64,000 bases of DNA from a virus: positions 186,001 through 250,000 of the IMG/VR virus record IMGVR_UViG_3300027770_000025. One strand, given 5' to 3'. Below are positions 15,748 through 24,763 of the stretch, in pieces; the stretch's first letter is position 1; every line of letters begins with the position of its first letter. The translations under genes and the position numbers were made by a program. Below the pieces are notes generated by a model, which did no database searches, had not been told where the DNA came from, and saw only the letters and a program-made list of their open reading frames with translations.

Positions 15748-16065
15748 TTAATACTGAAATCTTTGAACTTGATCTATACCGTTGTAATTAATCTCAGGAT
15801 TCGGTGACATTATAACAGAAATACCATCGGATAAATCATATATGCTCTCAATATAGCTTTGAACCTCATCCTTCTTTGATTTGTCTATACCTAGTTGATT
15901 GAGTGCGTCATTAGTAATCTGATCGACAGAATTCATAAAATTTCCGCTATCATGAAAGTTGAAGTATTTTTCATATTTTTTTAGCCAGTTTCTAATCTCT
16001 GCTTGTTGTTCAGGATTAAGATCTAAGTCGTCCATATAGTCGGAGAATTCTAGTATTTTTTTCAT
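15748..16065 (-). CDS. Leader-bearing small protein
   Basis: 105 residues. It starts MKKILEFSDYMDDLDL, matching the recurring leader with F-x-x-Y. The rest is helical and acidic. There is no clear L/I-x-E site directly after the motif. Start region is divergent from the plus-strand gene at 16095, with TATATAT between them. Function unknown; possible internal head protein. Confidence 0.7.
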   Translation of the reverse strand: MKKILEFSDYMDDLDLNPEQQAEIRNWLKKYEKYFNFHDSGNFMNSVDQITNDALNQLGIDKSKKDEVQSYIESIYDLSDGISVIMSPNPEINYNGIDQVQRFQY

Positions 16066-16094
16066 ACAATATATATCATCTAAATTACATTCAA

Positions 16095-16391
16095 ATGGAA
16101 GGCGAAGAACAATTACCAGGAGACGAGATATCTGCGGATAAGTCTCAATTAAATCAAGAAATAGGAAGAGAAGAAGGACAGGGATCTTGGGATCAGTTCG
16201 AGACGGAGCCAGAAGAAGATCCCAACACAGAGATTGAGACTGGGCAGGAAGAACCTGAAGTTATTGGAAATGATTCGGAAGAGGAAGAAGATCCAATAGA
16301 TTCGGAAGAGGAAGAAATAGAGCAAAAAAATACCCTGCAAGGCGAGCCAAACAGAGTATTATCATTTAAGGACTTCTCTAATAAAAATTAA
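16095..16391 (+). CDS. Highly acidic protein with leader-like motif at its C-terminus
   Basis: 98 residues on the strand opposite to nearly all others. About a third of residues are Glu or Asp, with repeated EEEED blocks. The final residues NRVLSFKDFSNKN match the motif that sits at the N-terminus of other proteins here (VLSFKDF). The stop overlaps by 4 nt the convergent RHH gene. The composition resembles scaffolding-core or DNA-mimic proteins. Coding status is supported by the motif but not by homology. Confidence 0.55.
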   Translation: MEGEEQLPGDEISADKSQLNQEIGREEGQGSWDQFETEPEEDPNTEIETGQEEPEVIGNDSEEEEDPIDSEEEEIEQKNTLQGEPNRVLSFKDFSNKN

Positions 16392-16570
16392 TCCTCTGAA
16401 GTGCTCTTACCTAGATCTCTTCTAATTAGTCTTCTAACATAGTGAGATATTGATACCGGTGCATCGCCTTTAGCCAATGCGCTTTTAGCGATTTTTCTGC
16501 TAAGATCGGTTAAATCCTCTTCAGATAGAAGTACCTGTATCTTTTCTGTTTTTTCTTGTTGATTGCTCAT
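16388..16570 (-). CDS. Probable ribbon-helix-helix DNA-binding protein
   Basis: 60 residues. A short strand KIQVLLSEEDL is followed by two helices ending VSISHYVRRLIRRDLG, the layout of a CopG/Arc-type RHH protein. Such dimers bind operators through the paired strand. It could regulate phage genes, perhaps its own. The gene follows the RimK-like gene by 6 bp. Confidence 0.6.
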   Translation of the reverse strand: MSNQQEKTEKIQVLLSEEDLTDLSRKIAKSALAKGDAPVSISHYVRRLIRRDLGKSTSED

Positions 16571-16576
16571 ATTGTT

Positions 16577-18034
16577 TTATTTATTTTCAAAGTAGATTCC
16601 TGCATGGGCTTCACCCTTTGCTTTACCCGGACTATATTTATCTTCAGGCTCTTCAGTAACCACGAATGCCTTATTAGGGTTTACTATTAATCCCATTCTT
16701 CTCATTAGTGTTCTATTTGCTAAGAATGGTGTGCTTTTATCTGTTCTGCCGACAGGGGAAACTTTAACATTAGGTATTAGGCTTCCGTTAAATTCAAGGT
16801 TAATTTCTATGATAGGTCTAGTGTGTGTATCGCTTCCTATTTCAGCATCAGAATATCCAACGATATCATTAACGAACTTTTTATCACCAACTGACCAAAT
16901 AAGCTTTTTACCATTCTCTTCAATCTCGTCTGCATGAAGAGAGCAGGATTTTGCACCATTTCCTGTGTCAAATTTAGCTACCATGTCACCAATTCCAGGT
17001 ACAGATACTTTCTCAAGATAACCAATTTCTAAATTAGCATAGCTCCAATTAGCCTTATCTAAGATGTAATCAAGTACATCATTAACAATGGGTTTACCTA
17101 TAGCCTTGGAAATACCCTCGGTTCCAGGGGATGAATTAACCTCTAAAATATATGGTTTCTTAGTTTTCTTATCTATCATGATATCTACTCCACACCAGTG
17201 GCATCCAACTGCGTTAGCTGCTTTGCAAGCTATTTCTACTAAATCCTCTGGAATTTCGTAATTTGATACAGATCCGCCTAAAGAATAATTAGTTCTAAAA
17301 TCTTTATCTACCGCCTCTCTTTTCATAGACCCTAATATAATACAGTTGTCTGAAGATGGTTTGATTGGATCAAAGTTCTTAATTATAACCTGAATTCTAA
17401 GGTCAAAGTTTGAATCGATTTTTTCCTGAACTAATATCTCGCTGTTCTCGTCAAGTTTTCTTATCGTTTGATATACAGACTTTAAAGATGCGTAAGAATC
17501 CACAATAGAAACCCCGATACCTTGGGTTCCTGATAAAAGCTTCATGATGATTGGGAATTTGCCACCTATCTTTTCTAGTGCAGAATCAAGAAATTCCTCA
17601 TTCGGTACTAAAGCATATTTAGGAACGGGTAATCCCGCTTCCTCCATATATTGTGAAGTTATGTACTTATTTTCACAAACCTCAATGGATTCCAGTGTAT
17701 TCACAGTGAAATATCGGTCAGCTTCTAATTGTGTCAAAATTTGCTTAGTGTAAGAGTTTTCTATCACTCCTCTTCTTGGTATAATCACCGTTGAATTGGG
17801 ATCAATTAAAATTCCCTCTTTTCCAGTTTTTAATAGATGCCCATTATAAACTTTTTCTATCATCACTTGATTTACGTCAACCACATAGCATTCAACGCCC
17901 CTTTTTTCGCATTGTTCTGCGAAAGACTTAGATGTCTTACTTCCCTGCGTATTTCCAGTCAGAACTATAACCTTAGTAGTTTCACCTTTTGCTTCATTCA
18001 AAAAAGACCAAAAATCCAATACTTTACCAGCCAT
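16577..18034 (-). CDS. RimK-like ATP-grasp ligase fused to RimB-like retropepsin domain, with leader
   Basis: 485 residues. Residues 1-18 (MAGKVLDFWSFLNEAKGE) form the recurring leader with an LNE site and lie before the conserved fold. Residues ~20-340 match RimK: VIIPRRG, KLLSGTQGIGV, ILVQEKI, MKREAVDKDFRTN, the metal site GVDIM and LEVNSSPGTEGI. RimK adds glutamates to ribosomal protein S6 in E. coli. Residues ~355-485 match the RimB/ATP-dependent zinc protease-like retropepsin family (PF05618): AKFDTGNGAKSCSLHADEI with the catalytic Asp, and later ANRTLMRRMGLIV. The partner protease is thought to trim the tails. So one polypeptide could both add and cut glutamate tails. A GATATATA promoter candidate precedes it by 24 nt. 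Confidence 0.85.
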   Translation of the reverse strand: MAGKVLDFWSFLNEAKGETTKVIVLTGNTQGSKTSKSFAEQCEKRGVECYVVDVNQVMIEKVYNGHLLKTGKEGILIDPNSTVIIPRRGVIENSYTKQILTQLEADRYFTVNTLESIEVCENKYITSQYMEEAGLPVPKYALVPNEEFLDSALEKIGGKFPIIMKLLSGTQGIGVSIVDSYASLKSVYQTIRKLDENSEILVQEKIDSNFDLRIQVIIKNFDPIKPSSDNCIILGSMKREAVDKDFRTNYSLGGSVSNYEIPEDLVEIACKAANAVGCHWCGVDIMIDKKTKKPYILEVNSSPGTEGISKAIGKPIVNDVLDYILDKANWSYANLEIGYLEKVSVPGIGDMVAKFDTGNGAKSCSLHADEIEENGKKLIWSVGDKKFVNDIVGYSDAEIGSDTHTRPIIEINLEFNGSLIPNVKVSPVGRTDKSTPFLANRTLMRRMGLIVNPNKAFVVTEEPEDKYSPGKAKGEAHAGIYFENK

Positions 18035-18057
18035 TAATATTTTATTATTTTTATAAG

Positions 18058-18330
18058 CTATATATCACTTATCTGGTCTCTTAAAAAGTGCTTAACCATT
18101 ATTGCCTTCTTTAATTCGTTCAGCTCCTGTACAATTTCATGTTCTTCCTCTAAATAGAATAGGTCAATCATCTGATCCAGATTAAATAGCTTAGTTATTG
18201 AGCCTATAGAATTTGTTTGAATATACCGTTTTTTACCCTTTAGGACTAGTTCGGTCTCTTCTAATATGAATTTACGGTATAAATCATAGTTATCAAGTAT
18301 GTTCCCCTGTGGCGTGTTTTCTCTCTCCAT
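18058..18330 (-). CDS. Small hypothetical protein
   Basis: 90 residues, helical and charged, with FYLEEEHEIVQELNELKK near the C-terminus. It overlaps the upstream gene 18293-18502 by 38 nt in another frame, so the real start may be internal. Function unknown. Confidence 0.65.
   Translation of the reverse strand: MERENTPQGNILDNYDLYRKFILEETELVLKGKKRYIQTNSIGSITKLFNLDQMIDLFYLEEEHEIVQELNELKKAIMVKHFLRDQISDI
18059..18066 (-). promoter_or_regulatory. Candidate late promoter GATATATA
   Basis: Octamer 24 nt before the ATG of the RimK-RimB-like gene, overlapping the end of the upstream small gene. Confidence 0.4.
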
Positions 18331-18502
18331 TGGATTTTATTTTTTCATAAAGCGAATCAAGATAGTCCACAGATTCCTTAGGACCTATTAGAGCATCTGA
18401 TTTTCCCACAACAGCATCCAGAAATTCCTGGTCCGAATTATAGTCCTTCCTTCTTTCCTTTAGTACCTCTATCTTCTGAATATATCTTTTGTTGAATCCC
18501 AT
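18293..18502 (-). CDS. Small hypothetical protein
   Basis: 69 residues, basic, mostly helical, starting MGFNKRYIQKIEVLKERRKD. It begins 4 bp after the polymerase C-terminal half ends, so it is likely co-transcribed. No family recognised. Confidence 0.65.
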   Translation of the reverse strand: MGFNKRYIQKIEVLKERRKDYNSDQEFLDAVVGKSDALIGPKESVDYLDSLYEKIKSNGERKHATGEHT

Positions 18503-18506
18503 AGTG

Positions 18507-19655
18507 TTAAAATAAAGCGTTTATTAAGAATAAATTTGGACTTATTGTATTGTAGCCCATAACCTCAATGAATCTATTAATAGGATCCAGAATTGTTTTG
18601 GTAAATTGCATGTCATGGTCTATCGGGGGTGCATATTCATAAGGATAAGTTCCCTGTGCATAAGCAAAAACGTTATTGTCCATAATGGACTTAGTCTTAA
18701 CAAAATAATAATTGATTTTTTCTCCACTTCTAATTAATGGGTACTTGTCTTTATATTTTGATCTGTTCAGCAGAAGATTATGATAAGCTGCTGCTCTAAC
18801 TTGAATAGGACATCCCTTTGTGACTTCTAATGCACTTACATCATTAAGGATATACTTTTCATAGTTATTAATTGCTATTGCGGCAGAGATGTTCCTAGGC
18901 TCTTGTATTTTAAAGTCTCTTTTAATATCTTTAAGCTCTCTTACAAATTCTCTTATATCGAATGCACGGCCTTTAGCAAAAATGAATTTCGTTAGGTAAA
19001 TTAGTTTCTCCCTAACAAAAGGTGGGGTTCCGCCTTTGATCATTTCCACTCCTACTGTCTTTATCTGTGAGAGTGGATCCATATGTAGACCATCTGAATA
19101 AACTAGATTAGTAACATACTTCTTCTTTCCTAAGAATATACCATTTATTGCCAGGTTCTCCATCTCGAAATCCTGGTAATTTATCGTGCCCCATTTTTTG
19201 GAGTATTTCTCAAAGCATGCTTTAAGATAATCTGCTAACCTATATTCGTTTATTTTTAAAATAAGATCTTTCGGATCGCCATTCCAATCACACGAATCTA
19301 CTACCTCCTGAAAGGTAACATAGTTAGAATCGGTGTCTCCATAAATAACAAGAGGTTTAGAAACTCTCTTAACCTTAGTTAATTCTAGCTTGTCGTGGAG
19401 TTCCTTATCTACATGCCAATACTCATGAAAATATTTATGAAGCACCTTCTCCGAATATTTGATCAAGTCCTGGCCCTGAAGTGTCACTGCCTCCGCAACG
19501 TCAGGGTTAAAGCAAACAAACCAATTATTTCCAATCGCTCCGTAGATGGAGTTCATCGTTAATTTTACAGCCTGTTCCTCGTTCTTTAACTCGTTCTTTA
19601 GTGAGGTAAGTTTTTCTATTCTTTCTTCAATTTCTTTTATTTCTTCCTGATTCAT
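18507..19655 (-). CDS. 43B: Family B DNA polymerase, C-terminal half (gp43B)
   Basis: 382 residues containing polymerase motif B (KLTMNSIYGAIGNN, ~30) and motif C (YGDTDSNYV, ~104), with the two catalytic aspartates in motif C. Palm, fingers end and thumb are covered; exonuclease and motif A are in the separate gene at 35757-37157. The N-terminus is a short coiled coil (EEIKEIEERIEKLTSLKNEL) that matches a coiled coil at the other half's C-terminus and may join the two. The C-terminus ends FLINALF, similar in position to the clamp-binding tail of T4 gp43. The two halves total 848 residues against 898 for T4 gp43. No homing endonuclease is next to the break. Confidence 0.93.
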   Translation of the reverse strand: MNQEEIKEIEERIEKLTSLKNELKNEEQAVKLTMNSIYGAIGNNWFVCFNPDVAEAVTLQGQDLIKYSEKVLHKYFHEYWHVDKELHDKLELTKVKRVSKPLVIYGDTDSNYVTFQEVVDSCDWNGDPKDLILKINEYRLADYLKACFEKYSKKWGTINYQDFEMENLAINGIFLGKKKYVTNLVYSDGLHMDPLSQIKTVGVEMIKGGTPPFVREKLIYLTKFIFAKGRAFDIREFVRELKDIKRDFKIQEPRNISAAIAINNYEKYILNDVSALEVTKGCPIQVRAAAYHNLLLNRSKYKDKYPLIRSGEKINYYFVKTKSIMDNNVFAYAQGTYPYEYAPPIDHDMQFTKTILDPINRFIEVMGYNTISPNLFLINALF

Positions 19656-20588
19656 TTATCTTAAATTTGTTGGGTCATTTGATACCCTACCTATATTTTC
19701 AGGATTTCTTGGTGATTTTAGATAAACCCAATTGCTTCCATCGAATGTATTCCAGTAAATATAATCACTTGGCCCCTGATTGGTTTCGATGAAATCATAG
19801 CCAAAATTTCTTCTGCAGAAATTTAGAAAATTGAATCCCCCTGGATTTTTAACTATTTTACCATTCAAATCATTTATAAGCAATCCTGAGATAGATTGAT
19901 CGTGTCTGTGTCCAACTTTACCACAGTTTCCGACATCAACTCCGTAAAAATCCCTTACTGGTTCATCCAATGATGATAAACTAGCACACTCATCTATAAG
20001 ATTCCATTTTAACCACTCAGATACAAAATCTAGGGTTTTCTTTGATTTTTGAAAGACCATCATGCCTGAAGCATGCTGTATGGAATGGCGATACTTTTGC
20101 ATGTCCATTCTATTCATACAGGACTCTGTGGTAAAGTTCTCATGCGTATGTGGAGCAACTTCGTTATTAACTATCCAAACACTTTCAGTGCTAAGTATAC
20201 CACCGTTTGAGTTGCACAGTTCTTTTATAACGTCAAGGCTAAACACCGAAGAATCGAACGATAGATTAGTCCAATGCTCGGGGGAAACGTCATTATAGAT
20301 TAAAAAATCTCCATCCCCTATTGACTTTAAAGCTTCTAGGATAGTGAATGGCTTATAGCATCTACCGTTCATAGCAGGATCATAATTATCTAGCATCTTT
20401 TTATTCTCCTTATAGAAATCTGTCGATAGTATATCATTAAATTTCCAAAAGAAAAAATTAGAGAATTCCATATGGGAATTACCTCTAAGAGTTTCTAAAA
20501 TAAAATCCTGAGTTGATGAATATTTGCCATCCTTACGCCCATATCTGTCATCAGATACGGTTACAAATGAAATGTTGCTTGTGCTCAT
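19656..20588 (-). CDS. Hypothetical protein, possible GT-A-like fold
   Basis: 310 residues. An N-terminal strand (NISFVTVSDD), then ALKSIGDGDFLIYNDVS near residue 95, which looks like a glycosyltransferase A acidic motif, and RHDQSISGLLIN further on. This is reminiscent of small sugar transferases but no key motif is decisive. Its TAA directly abuts the ATG of the polymerase half, so translation is coupled. It might modify DNA or protein; I cannot say which. Confidence 0.7.
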   Translation of the reverse strand: MSTSNISFVTVSDDRYGRKDGKYSSTQDFILETLRGNSHMEFSNFFFWKFNDILSTDFYKENKKMLDNYDPAMNGRCYKPFTILEALKSIGDGDFLIYNDVSPEHWTNLSFDSSVFSLDVIKELCNSNGGILSTESVWIVNNEVAPHTHENFTTESCMNRMDMQKYRHSIQHASGMMVFQKSKKTLDFVSEWLKWNLIDECASLSSLDEPVRDFYGVDVGNCGKVGHRHDQSISGLLINDLNGKIVKNPGGFNFLNFCRRNFGYDFIETNQGPSDYIYWNTFDGSNWVYLKSPRNPENIGRVSNDPTNLR

Positions 20589-20594
20589 TAATTA

Positions 20595-21356
20595 TTATTT
20601 TTCAACTAATCCTATCGCAATCGAAGTAGACGATTGTTCAGAGCACATGACCAATCTGTTATCGTGTACGTAAACTTGGCAAGTCTCAGCTTCCATGTAT
20701 GATAATTGTCCTTTGTATATGTTTGAGATAACAGATTCCGACGTGGTTATTTCAGAAGCACCCAAATTAAGTTTGTATCTGAATGAGTCACCAAATGAAT
20801 GCGCATTTTTTTCGTTTATTTCAAATGCTAATACTTCCTCTGAGTTTGTTTCCAATCCACATAAGGAAAGAATTGTGGTAAAGTCTGATTGGTAGATCTT
20901 GAATTGTGCAACTGCATCTTCCTGTGAATGTACCATGCTTAAGATTTTATCTTCGACATAAGATAATAATCCTAGATCTGCACATCTTAATCTGATGTTT
21001 AATGAAGCAGAGATAAGTTTAATCTCAGTAGATACGCAATCACCATCTACATTATCAGTAGTAAGTTCTAAGTAAACGTCCTCTTCTGGTCTAAAGTGTT
21101 TAAATGCTTCTATTAATCTTGTAGCATCCAAAATACCAATTTTAATCCTATCAGTTTTTAATTTTGTCCAATCAACATCTCCCTCCATAACATCAGATAA
21201 TAAAATACTAGTGTATTTCATAACCGATTTATCCGCGGTGTGAACTTTTGAGAATAAGCTATCCTTCGTCAATTCAAGGATTACACTTTTTTCTACTGAT
21301 TTAAGTCTTTTTAAAAAGACTAGAAAATTTTGGATGCTCGTTATTCTTAATTTCAT
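20595..21356 (-). CDS. 45: Probable sliding clamp (gp45-like)
   Basis: 253 residues, beta-rich throughout, without catalytic motifs. The N-terminus MKLRITSIQNFLVFLKRL and the segment IGILDATRLIEAFKHF resemble the first helix and linker of DNA clamps, and the C-terminus ends in strands (NRLVMCSEQSSTSIAIGLVEK shortened here). It sits two genes upstream of a polymerase half, as gp45 neighbours gp43 in T4. Clamp loader genes 44/62 are not in the window. The assignment rests on size, fold pattern and neighbourhood. Confidence 0.55.
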   Translation of the reverse strand: MKLRITSIQNFLVFLKRLKSVEKSVILELTKDSLFSKVHTADKSVMKYTSILLSDVMEGDVDWTKLKTDRIKIGILDATRLIEAFKHFRPEEDVYLELTTDNVDGDCVSTEIKLISASLNIRLRCADLGLLSYVEDKILSMVHSQEDAVAQFKIYQSDFTTILSLCGLETNSEEVLAFEINEKNAHSFGDSFRYKLNLGASEITTSESVISNIYKGQLSYMEAETCQVYVHDNRLVMCSEQSSTSIAIGLVEK

Positions 21357-21393
21357 TTTCTTATTATTTAATAGTTCTAGATTTATTTTGCAA

Positions 21394-22800
21394 TTAAATT
21401 TCGTTTTCTTCTAAATTTTCATCCGAAATTACTGTATCCTCTTCATCTGGTACCTGATAAACTTCTATTCCCTCTATCTGATTTGTCTCGAATAGATTTA
21501 TCATGGGTTTGAATGACTTAATTTTACCTAATGCCTGTATTTTCTTAGCCGCTTCTTTGTGTATTTTTTCCTGATCCTTTACAAGCTTTTTAGCTTCAGT
21601 TATTTTTTCTTTTAACTCTTTGATATCAATCTCGGTTTGTTTAATATGATCAGAGCTTAGCCTTATTATTTCAATCCTCTGCAATCTCTGGGAGATCCAA
21701 TTTTCAAATTCTCCCAGAAATGCTATGATCTCATCGTTTGTTCTTTTCTTAGATATCATGAAATTAAGGAACTTTAGTTTTGCTTCCAAAAACTGTAGCT
21801 CTCTAGAATAGTCGCTAAGATCCTTTAATAACCTTTTTAGCTTAACCAATTCAAGATGACCCTTGAAATGATCTAAGTACTCTTTGACAGAGGTGAATTC
21901 CATAACGCCACCGTCACGAATGAATATAACATCCTCTGTAACTATAATCTTACACATCCTTGATATGATTTCAACAATTTCGGTAAACCTGGTATTATCC
22001 ATACCCCTTAGTGAAACTATAAGATCGCATTTACTTTGTGACCTGTTCTCTATCCTATACTCACATCCGGAGTTTTCTAATTTAGAATCTAGCTTATTTA
22101 TAAAGCTATCATATCTCATTACCGGTGGTAAATCGTAGATGTGTATTGTTTTTTTCTTAGCATCAACATCAAATCCACTTTCAAATAACCACGTATTATC
22201 CTCGTTTCTAAATTTTGATATCTTACCTGAGAAATCCTTAAAATATGGTTTAAGCAATTTCGGAGATCCATTTAGATATTCTATAATATCTTCTAATTTT
22301 CTAGGAAGGATGTTACTTCTGTACCCTACTGCAATACCAACAACGTGAGTTAGTAATCCAACAGGAACTTCAACATGAAGCCAATCGTGGCCACCCTCTT
22401 CGTTCTTGTCATTAAGATCATAGTTTTTGAATAGAAAATCTTTGATCTTGCTATTGATTTTAACCGACGTGTATCTGGGAGCAGATGGACTTGGATTGAC
22501 TGGGGATCCAAAGAATCCGTCACCTTCTAAAACACTGAATGAGCATCCGAAAGGTCTAGCTAATTTAGATATAGCTCCAGAAAGTGAAGAATCCCCATGA
22601 TGGTAAAGCCCGGTTTTGATTACCTCTCCAACCAAGCCAATGGTCTTATTAAATTTTCCAGGGGAGTTCTCTAATATTAATCTCTGAACTGGGGTTAAAG
22701 CATCATAGAAATTTGGTATACCTCTGCTTTGTAAAACATATAATGCGTACGTTCTATATTGATGATTTATTTGATCCGATATGCTTAAATTTTGTAACAT
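21394..22800 (-). CDS. 52: Type II DNA topoisomerase, medium subunit (gp52-like)
   Basis: 468 residues, near the 442 of T4 gp52. It follows the GyrA/ParC breakage-reunion order: YALYVLQSRGIPNFYDALTP, HHGDSSLSGAI, and APRYTSVKI holding the DNA-linking tyrosine near residue 112. The C-terminal third is a long coiled coil (about 310-430). With the large subunit at 25719-27506 it forms an ATP-dependent topoisomerase that relaxes supercoils and supports origin use. Confidence 0.92.
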   Translation of the reverse strand: MLQNLSISDQINHQYRTYALYVLQSRGIPNFYDALTPVQRLILENSPGKFNKTIGLVGEVIKTGLYHHGDSSLSGAISKLARPFGCSFSVLEGDGFFGSPVNPSPSAPRYTSVKINSKIKDFLFKNYDLNDKNEEGGHDWLHVEVPVGLLTHVVGIAVGYRSNILPRKLEDIIEYLNGSPKLLKPYFKDFSGKISKFRNEDNTWLFESGFDVDAKKKTIHIYDLPPVMRYDSFINKLDSKLENSGCEYRIENRSQSKCDLIVSLRGMDNTRFTEIVEIISRMCKIIVTEDVIFIRDGGVMEFTSVKEYLDHFKGHLELVKLKRLLKDLSDYSRELQFLEAKLKFLNFMISKKRTNDEIIAFLGEFENWISQRLQRIEIIRLSSDHIKQTEIDIKELKEKITEAKKLVKDQEKIHKEAAKKIQALGKIKSFKPMINLFETNQIEGIEVYQVPDEEDTVISDENLEENEI

Positions 22801-22815
22801 TATAAATTTTTATTA

Positions 22816-23127
22816 TTAACTGTTTCTTGAGCCCTTAACTAGATAAATTATAAACGATTCGATCAATACTGAAACACCGCTTTGAATTATTGGGTATGCT
22901 ATGTAGCCAACCCATTTGTATGTTGTTATGTAAGGAACTTCATCTAGTGCTAAAAGTGGAACGAATATAATTATCCCAACCCATAACCCTGTGCATTGTA
23001 TACAGGAAAGTAGTTTTCCAAAAAATGGATACTTTACAAGAAGGTAATTTCTAAGTGGATCAAATATAGATCCGTTTACTAGGATTGACGTAAGTGACCA
23101 TCCAAGAAATAAATATAGTGTAATCAT
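22816..23127 (-). CDS. Multi-pass membrane protein (DUF1360-like)
   Basis: 103 residues with three hydrophobic segments (1-18, ~45-65, ~75-98). A CIQCTGLWVG motif follows the first loop, like the CxxC-x-G-x-W-x-G of DUF1360 phage and Bacillus membrane proteins. Function of the family is unknown. It is translated immediately after DnaJ. Confidence 0.7.
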   Translation of the reverse strand: MITLYLFLGWSLTSILVNGSIFDPLRNYLLVKYPFFGKLLSCIQCTGLWVGIIIFVPLLALDEVPYITTYKWVGYIAYPIIQSGVSVLIESFIIYLVKGSRNS

Positions 23128-23130
23128 AGT

Positions 23131-24174
23131 TTAAAAATATTCTATTGCTTTCATTTGTTCTTCTGTAAGGAATTCTGGTATTTTAACATTTACCTGGACT
23201 AGGATGTCACCAAATCCAAATCCATTAAATTCTGGTAATCCTTTGCCTTTTAATCTAAATATCTTACCTGGTTGTGTTCCAGGGGGAACTTTTATTCTAA
23301 AGCTAGATCCGGTTAAGTTGGGAAAATCCATTTCAGTACCTAGACAAATATCTTTGAATGAAATGTATTTCTCGCTTACTAAATTTATGCCATCTCTACG
23401 ATAAACAGGATGTGCATATTCTTCTATTGCTACAACAAGATCTCCTGGATTTGAAGGTGCCTTTGCCCAATCACCTTTAGCAGCCAAAACGTAAGAAACA
23501 CCATCTATAGATCCTTTAGGTATATTGAAATCAACCTCTTCCTCTTTTTTAACCGTACCTGTTCCTGAACAGTCATTACATGGCTTTCTAGGTTTAGTCC
23601 CATGTCCTCCGCAAGATCTACATGTTTCCTGTGTAACCATTTCTCCGAATTGATATTGAATAGTTTTATTAACCCTACCAATTCCCCCGCATGCAGAACA
23701 ATTTACAACGTCAGCATTTTCTGCACCGGTACCTTTACATGGATCGCAGTGGACTCTTCTATTAAGTTTGATCCTCTTATTTACCCCCGTCATCATCTCC
23801 TCCAAAGTTAAAGCTACGATAGTGTTTATATTTCTACCCTTGTTTACCATTGGCTCTTGAGATCTCTTACCCTGACCATTGAAAAACGATGAGAAGTCTC
23901 CGCTTTGAAATGGATTTGTTCCGTTCCAGAACTGTTCAAATGGATTACCCCCACCCGCTCCAGAGAATGGACTTGGGTTATCGTGTTTTGATTTTTTGTT
24001 CGGGTCAGATAAATTATCATAAGCCTCAGAAACCTCTTTAAATTTTTTCTCCGCATCGGGATCATTCCCTGTTTTGTCCGGATGATATTTTATAGCTAAC
24101 TTTCGGTAAGCCTTTTTTATTTCATCTGGTGAAGCTCCTTTATGAACTCCTAATATTTGATAGTAATCTTTCAT
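23131..24174 (-). CDS. dnaJ: DnaJ co-chaperone (type I Hsp40)
   Basis: 347 residues, full type I layout. J domain 1-70 with HPD at about 32 ([10 protein letters not shown]), a Gly/Phe-rich linker, then four CxxCxGxG repeats (about 143-205: [32 protein letters not shown]) binding two zincs, and the C-terminal substrate domain ([20 protein letters not shown]). It delivers substrates to DnaK and stimulates its ATPase. A phage-borne dnaK lies at 39978-41867, so the pair may work together in capsid assembly or replication. Confidence 0.95.
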   Translation of the reverse strand: MKDYYQILGVHKGASPDEIKKAYRKLAIKYHPDKTGNDPDAEKKFKEVSEAYDNLSDPNKKSKHDNPSPFSGAGGGNPFEQFWNGTNPFQSGDFSSFFNGQGKRSQEPMVNKGRNINTIVALTLEEMMTGVNKRIKLNRRVHCDPCKGTGAENADVVNCSACGGIGRVNKTIQYQFGEMVTQETCRSCGGHGTKPRKPCNDCSGTGTVKKEEEVDFNIPKGSIDGVSYVLAAKGDWAKAPSNPGDLVVAIEEYAHPVYRRDGINLVSEKYISFKDICLGTEMDFPNLTGSSFRIKVPPGTQPGKIFRLKGKGLPEFNGFGFGDILVQVNVKIPEFLTEEQMKAIEYF

Positions 24175-24184
24175 CTTGTTATTT

Positions 24185-24520
24185 CTAAGATTTAAAAAGG
24201 TTTTTTATTCTAGAAATACTTGGAGATTCCTCTATAAATTCCCTGTTTTTCCATCTTTCTTTAAATTCTTTGCTTAAATCTAGAACTTCCTTGCAAACTT
24301 CATAATCTTCTAATCCTTCCCAATAATTGAGAATCCTTTCAGTAAATTTATCTAGCTGGAACTCGTCATTAAACACATAAAGTAAATCGTTAGTTCTACT
24401 TCTCAGCGAATCTATAAAAAGATCCTGAACTGCTCTTTCTATATGCTTCTTTATAACTTCGAACTGCGGATGTTCCCCTTCGTTTCTGAAATCATTTATT
24501 TGGAAGCCCCCGCTGTTCAT
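24185..24520 (-). CDS. Small hypothetical protein with E-D-Y-E-x-C motif
   Basis: 111 residues. It contains [19 protein letters not shown], resembling motifs in the two small proteins at 9622-10095. Charged and helical, no catalytic signature. It follows the 24524 gene by 3 bp. Function unknown. Confidence 0.65.
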   Translation of the reverse strand: MNSGGFQINDFRNEGEHPQFEVIKKHIERAVQDLFIDSLRSRTNDLLYVFNDEFQLDKFTERILNYWEGLEDYEVCKEVLDLSKEFKERWKNREFIEESPSISRIKNLFKS

Positions 24521-24523
24521 ACT

Positions 24524-24763
24524 TTATATCGAAAATTCATTTAGTATTCTAGCTACAGTGTTGAAATTATCAATATCATAAAGATCGGTCATTTCCAACC
24601 CAGATTCTTTGATACCTAAATCTGTTTTTTCTTTACCGAAACTGTCACAAAGATATTCATACTTTACCAAAGCTTCCATATTACTATCAACAGTATATTT
24701 AATCTCCTCTGTGTTTTCTTTATTAAGAATCATATTCTCAAAGTTCTGTATGTTCTCTCTCAT
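24524..24763 (-). CDS. Small hypothetical acidic protein
   Basis: 79 residues, starts MRENIQNFENMILNKENTEE, acidic and helical. It overlaps the 3' end of the UvsE-like gene by 26 nt in another frame. No recognised domain. Confidence 0.6.
   Translation of the reverse strand: MRENIQNFENMILNKENTEEIKYTVDSNMEALVKYEYLCDSFGKEKTDLGIKESGLEMTDLYDIDNFNTVARILNEFSI

Noticed and set aside
18507-19655. Intein or homing endonuclease as cause of the polymerase split
   Set aside because: Neither half shows intein splice motifs, and neighbouring genes lack LAGLIDADG, GIY-YIG or HNH signatures.
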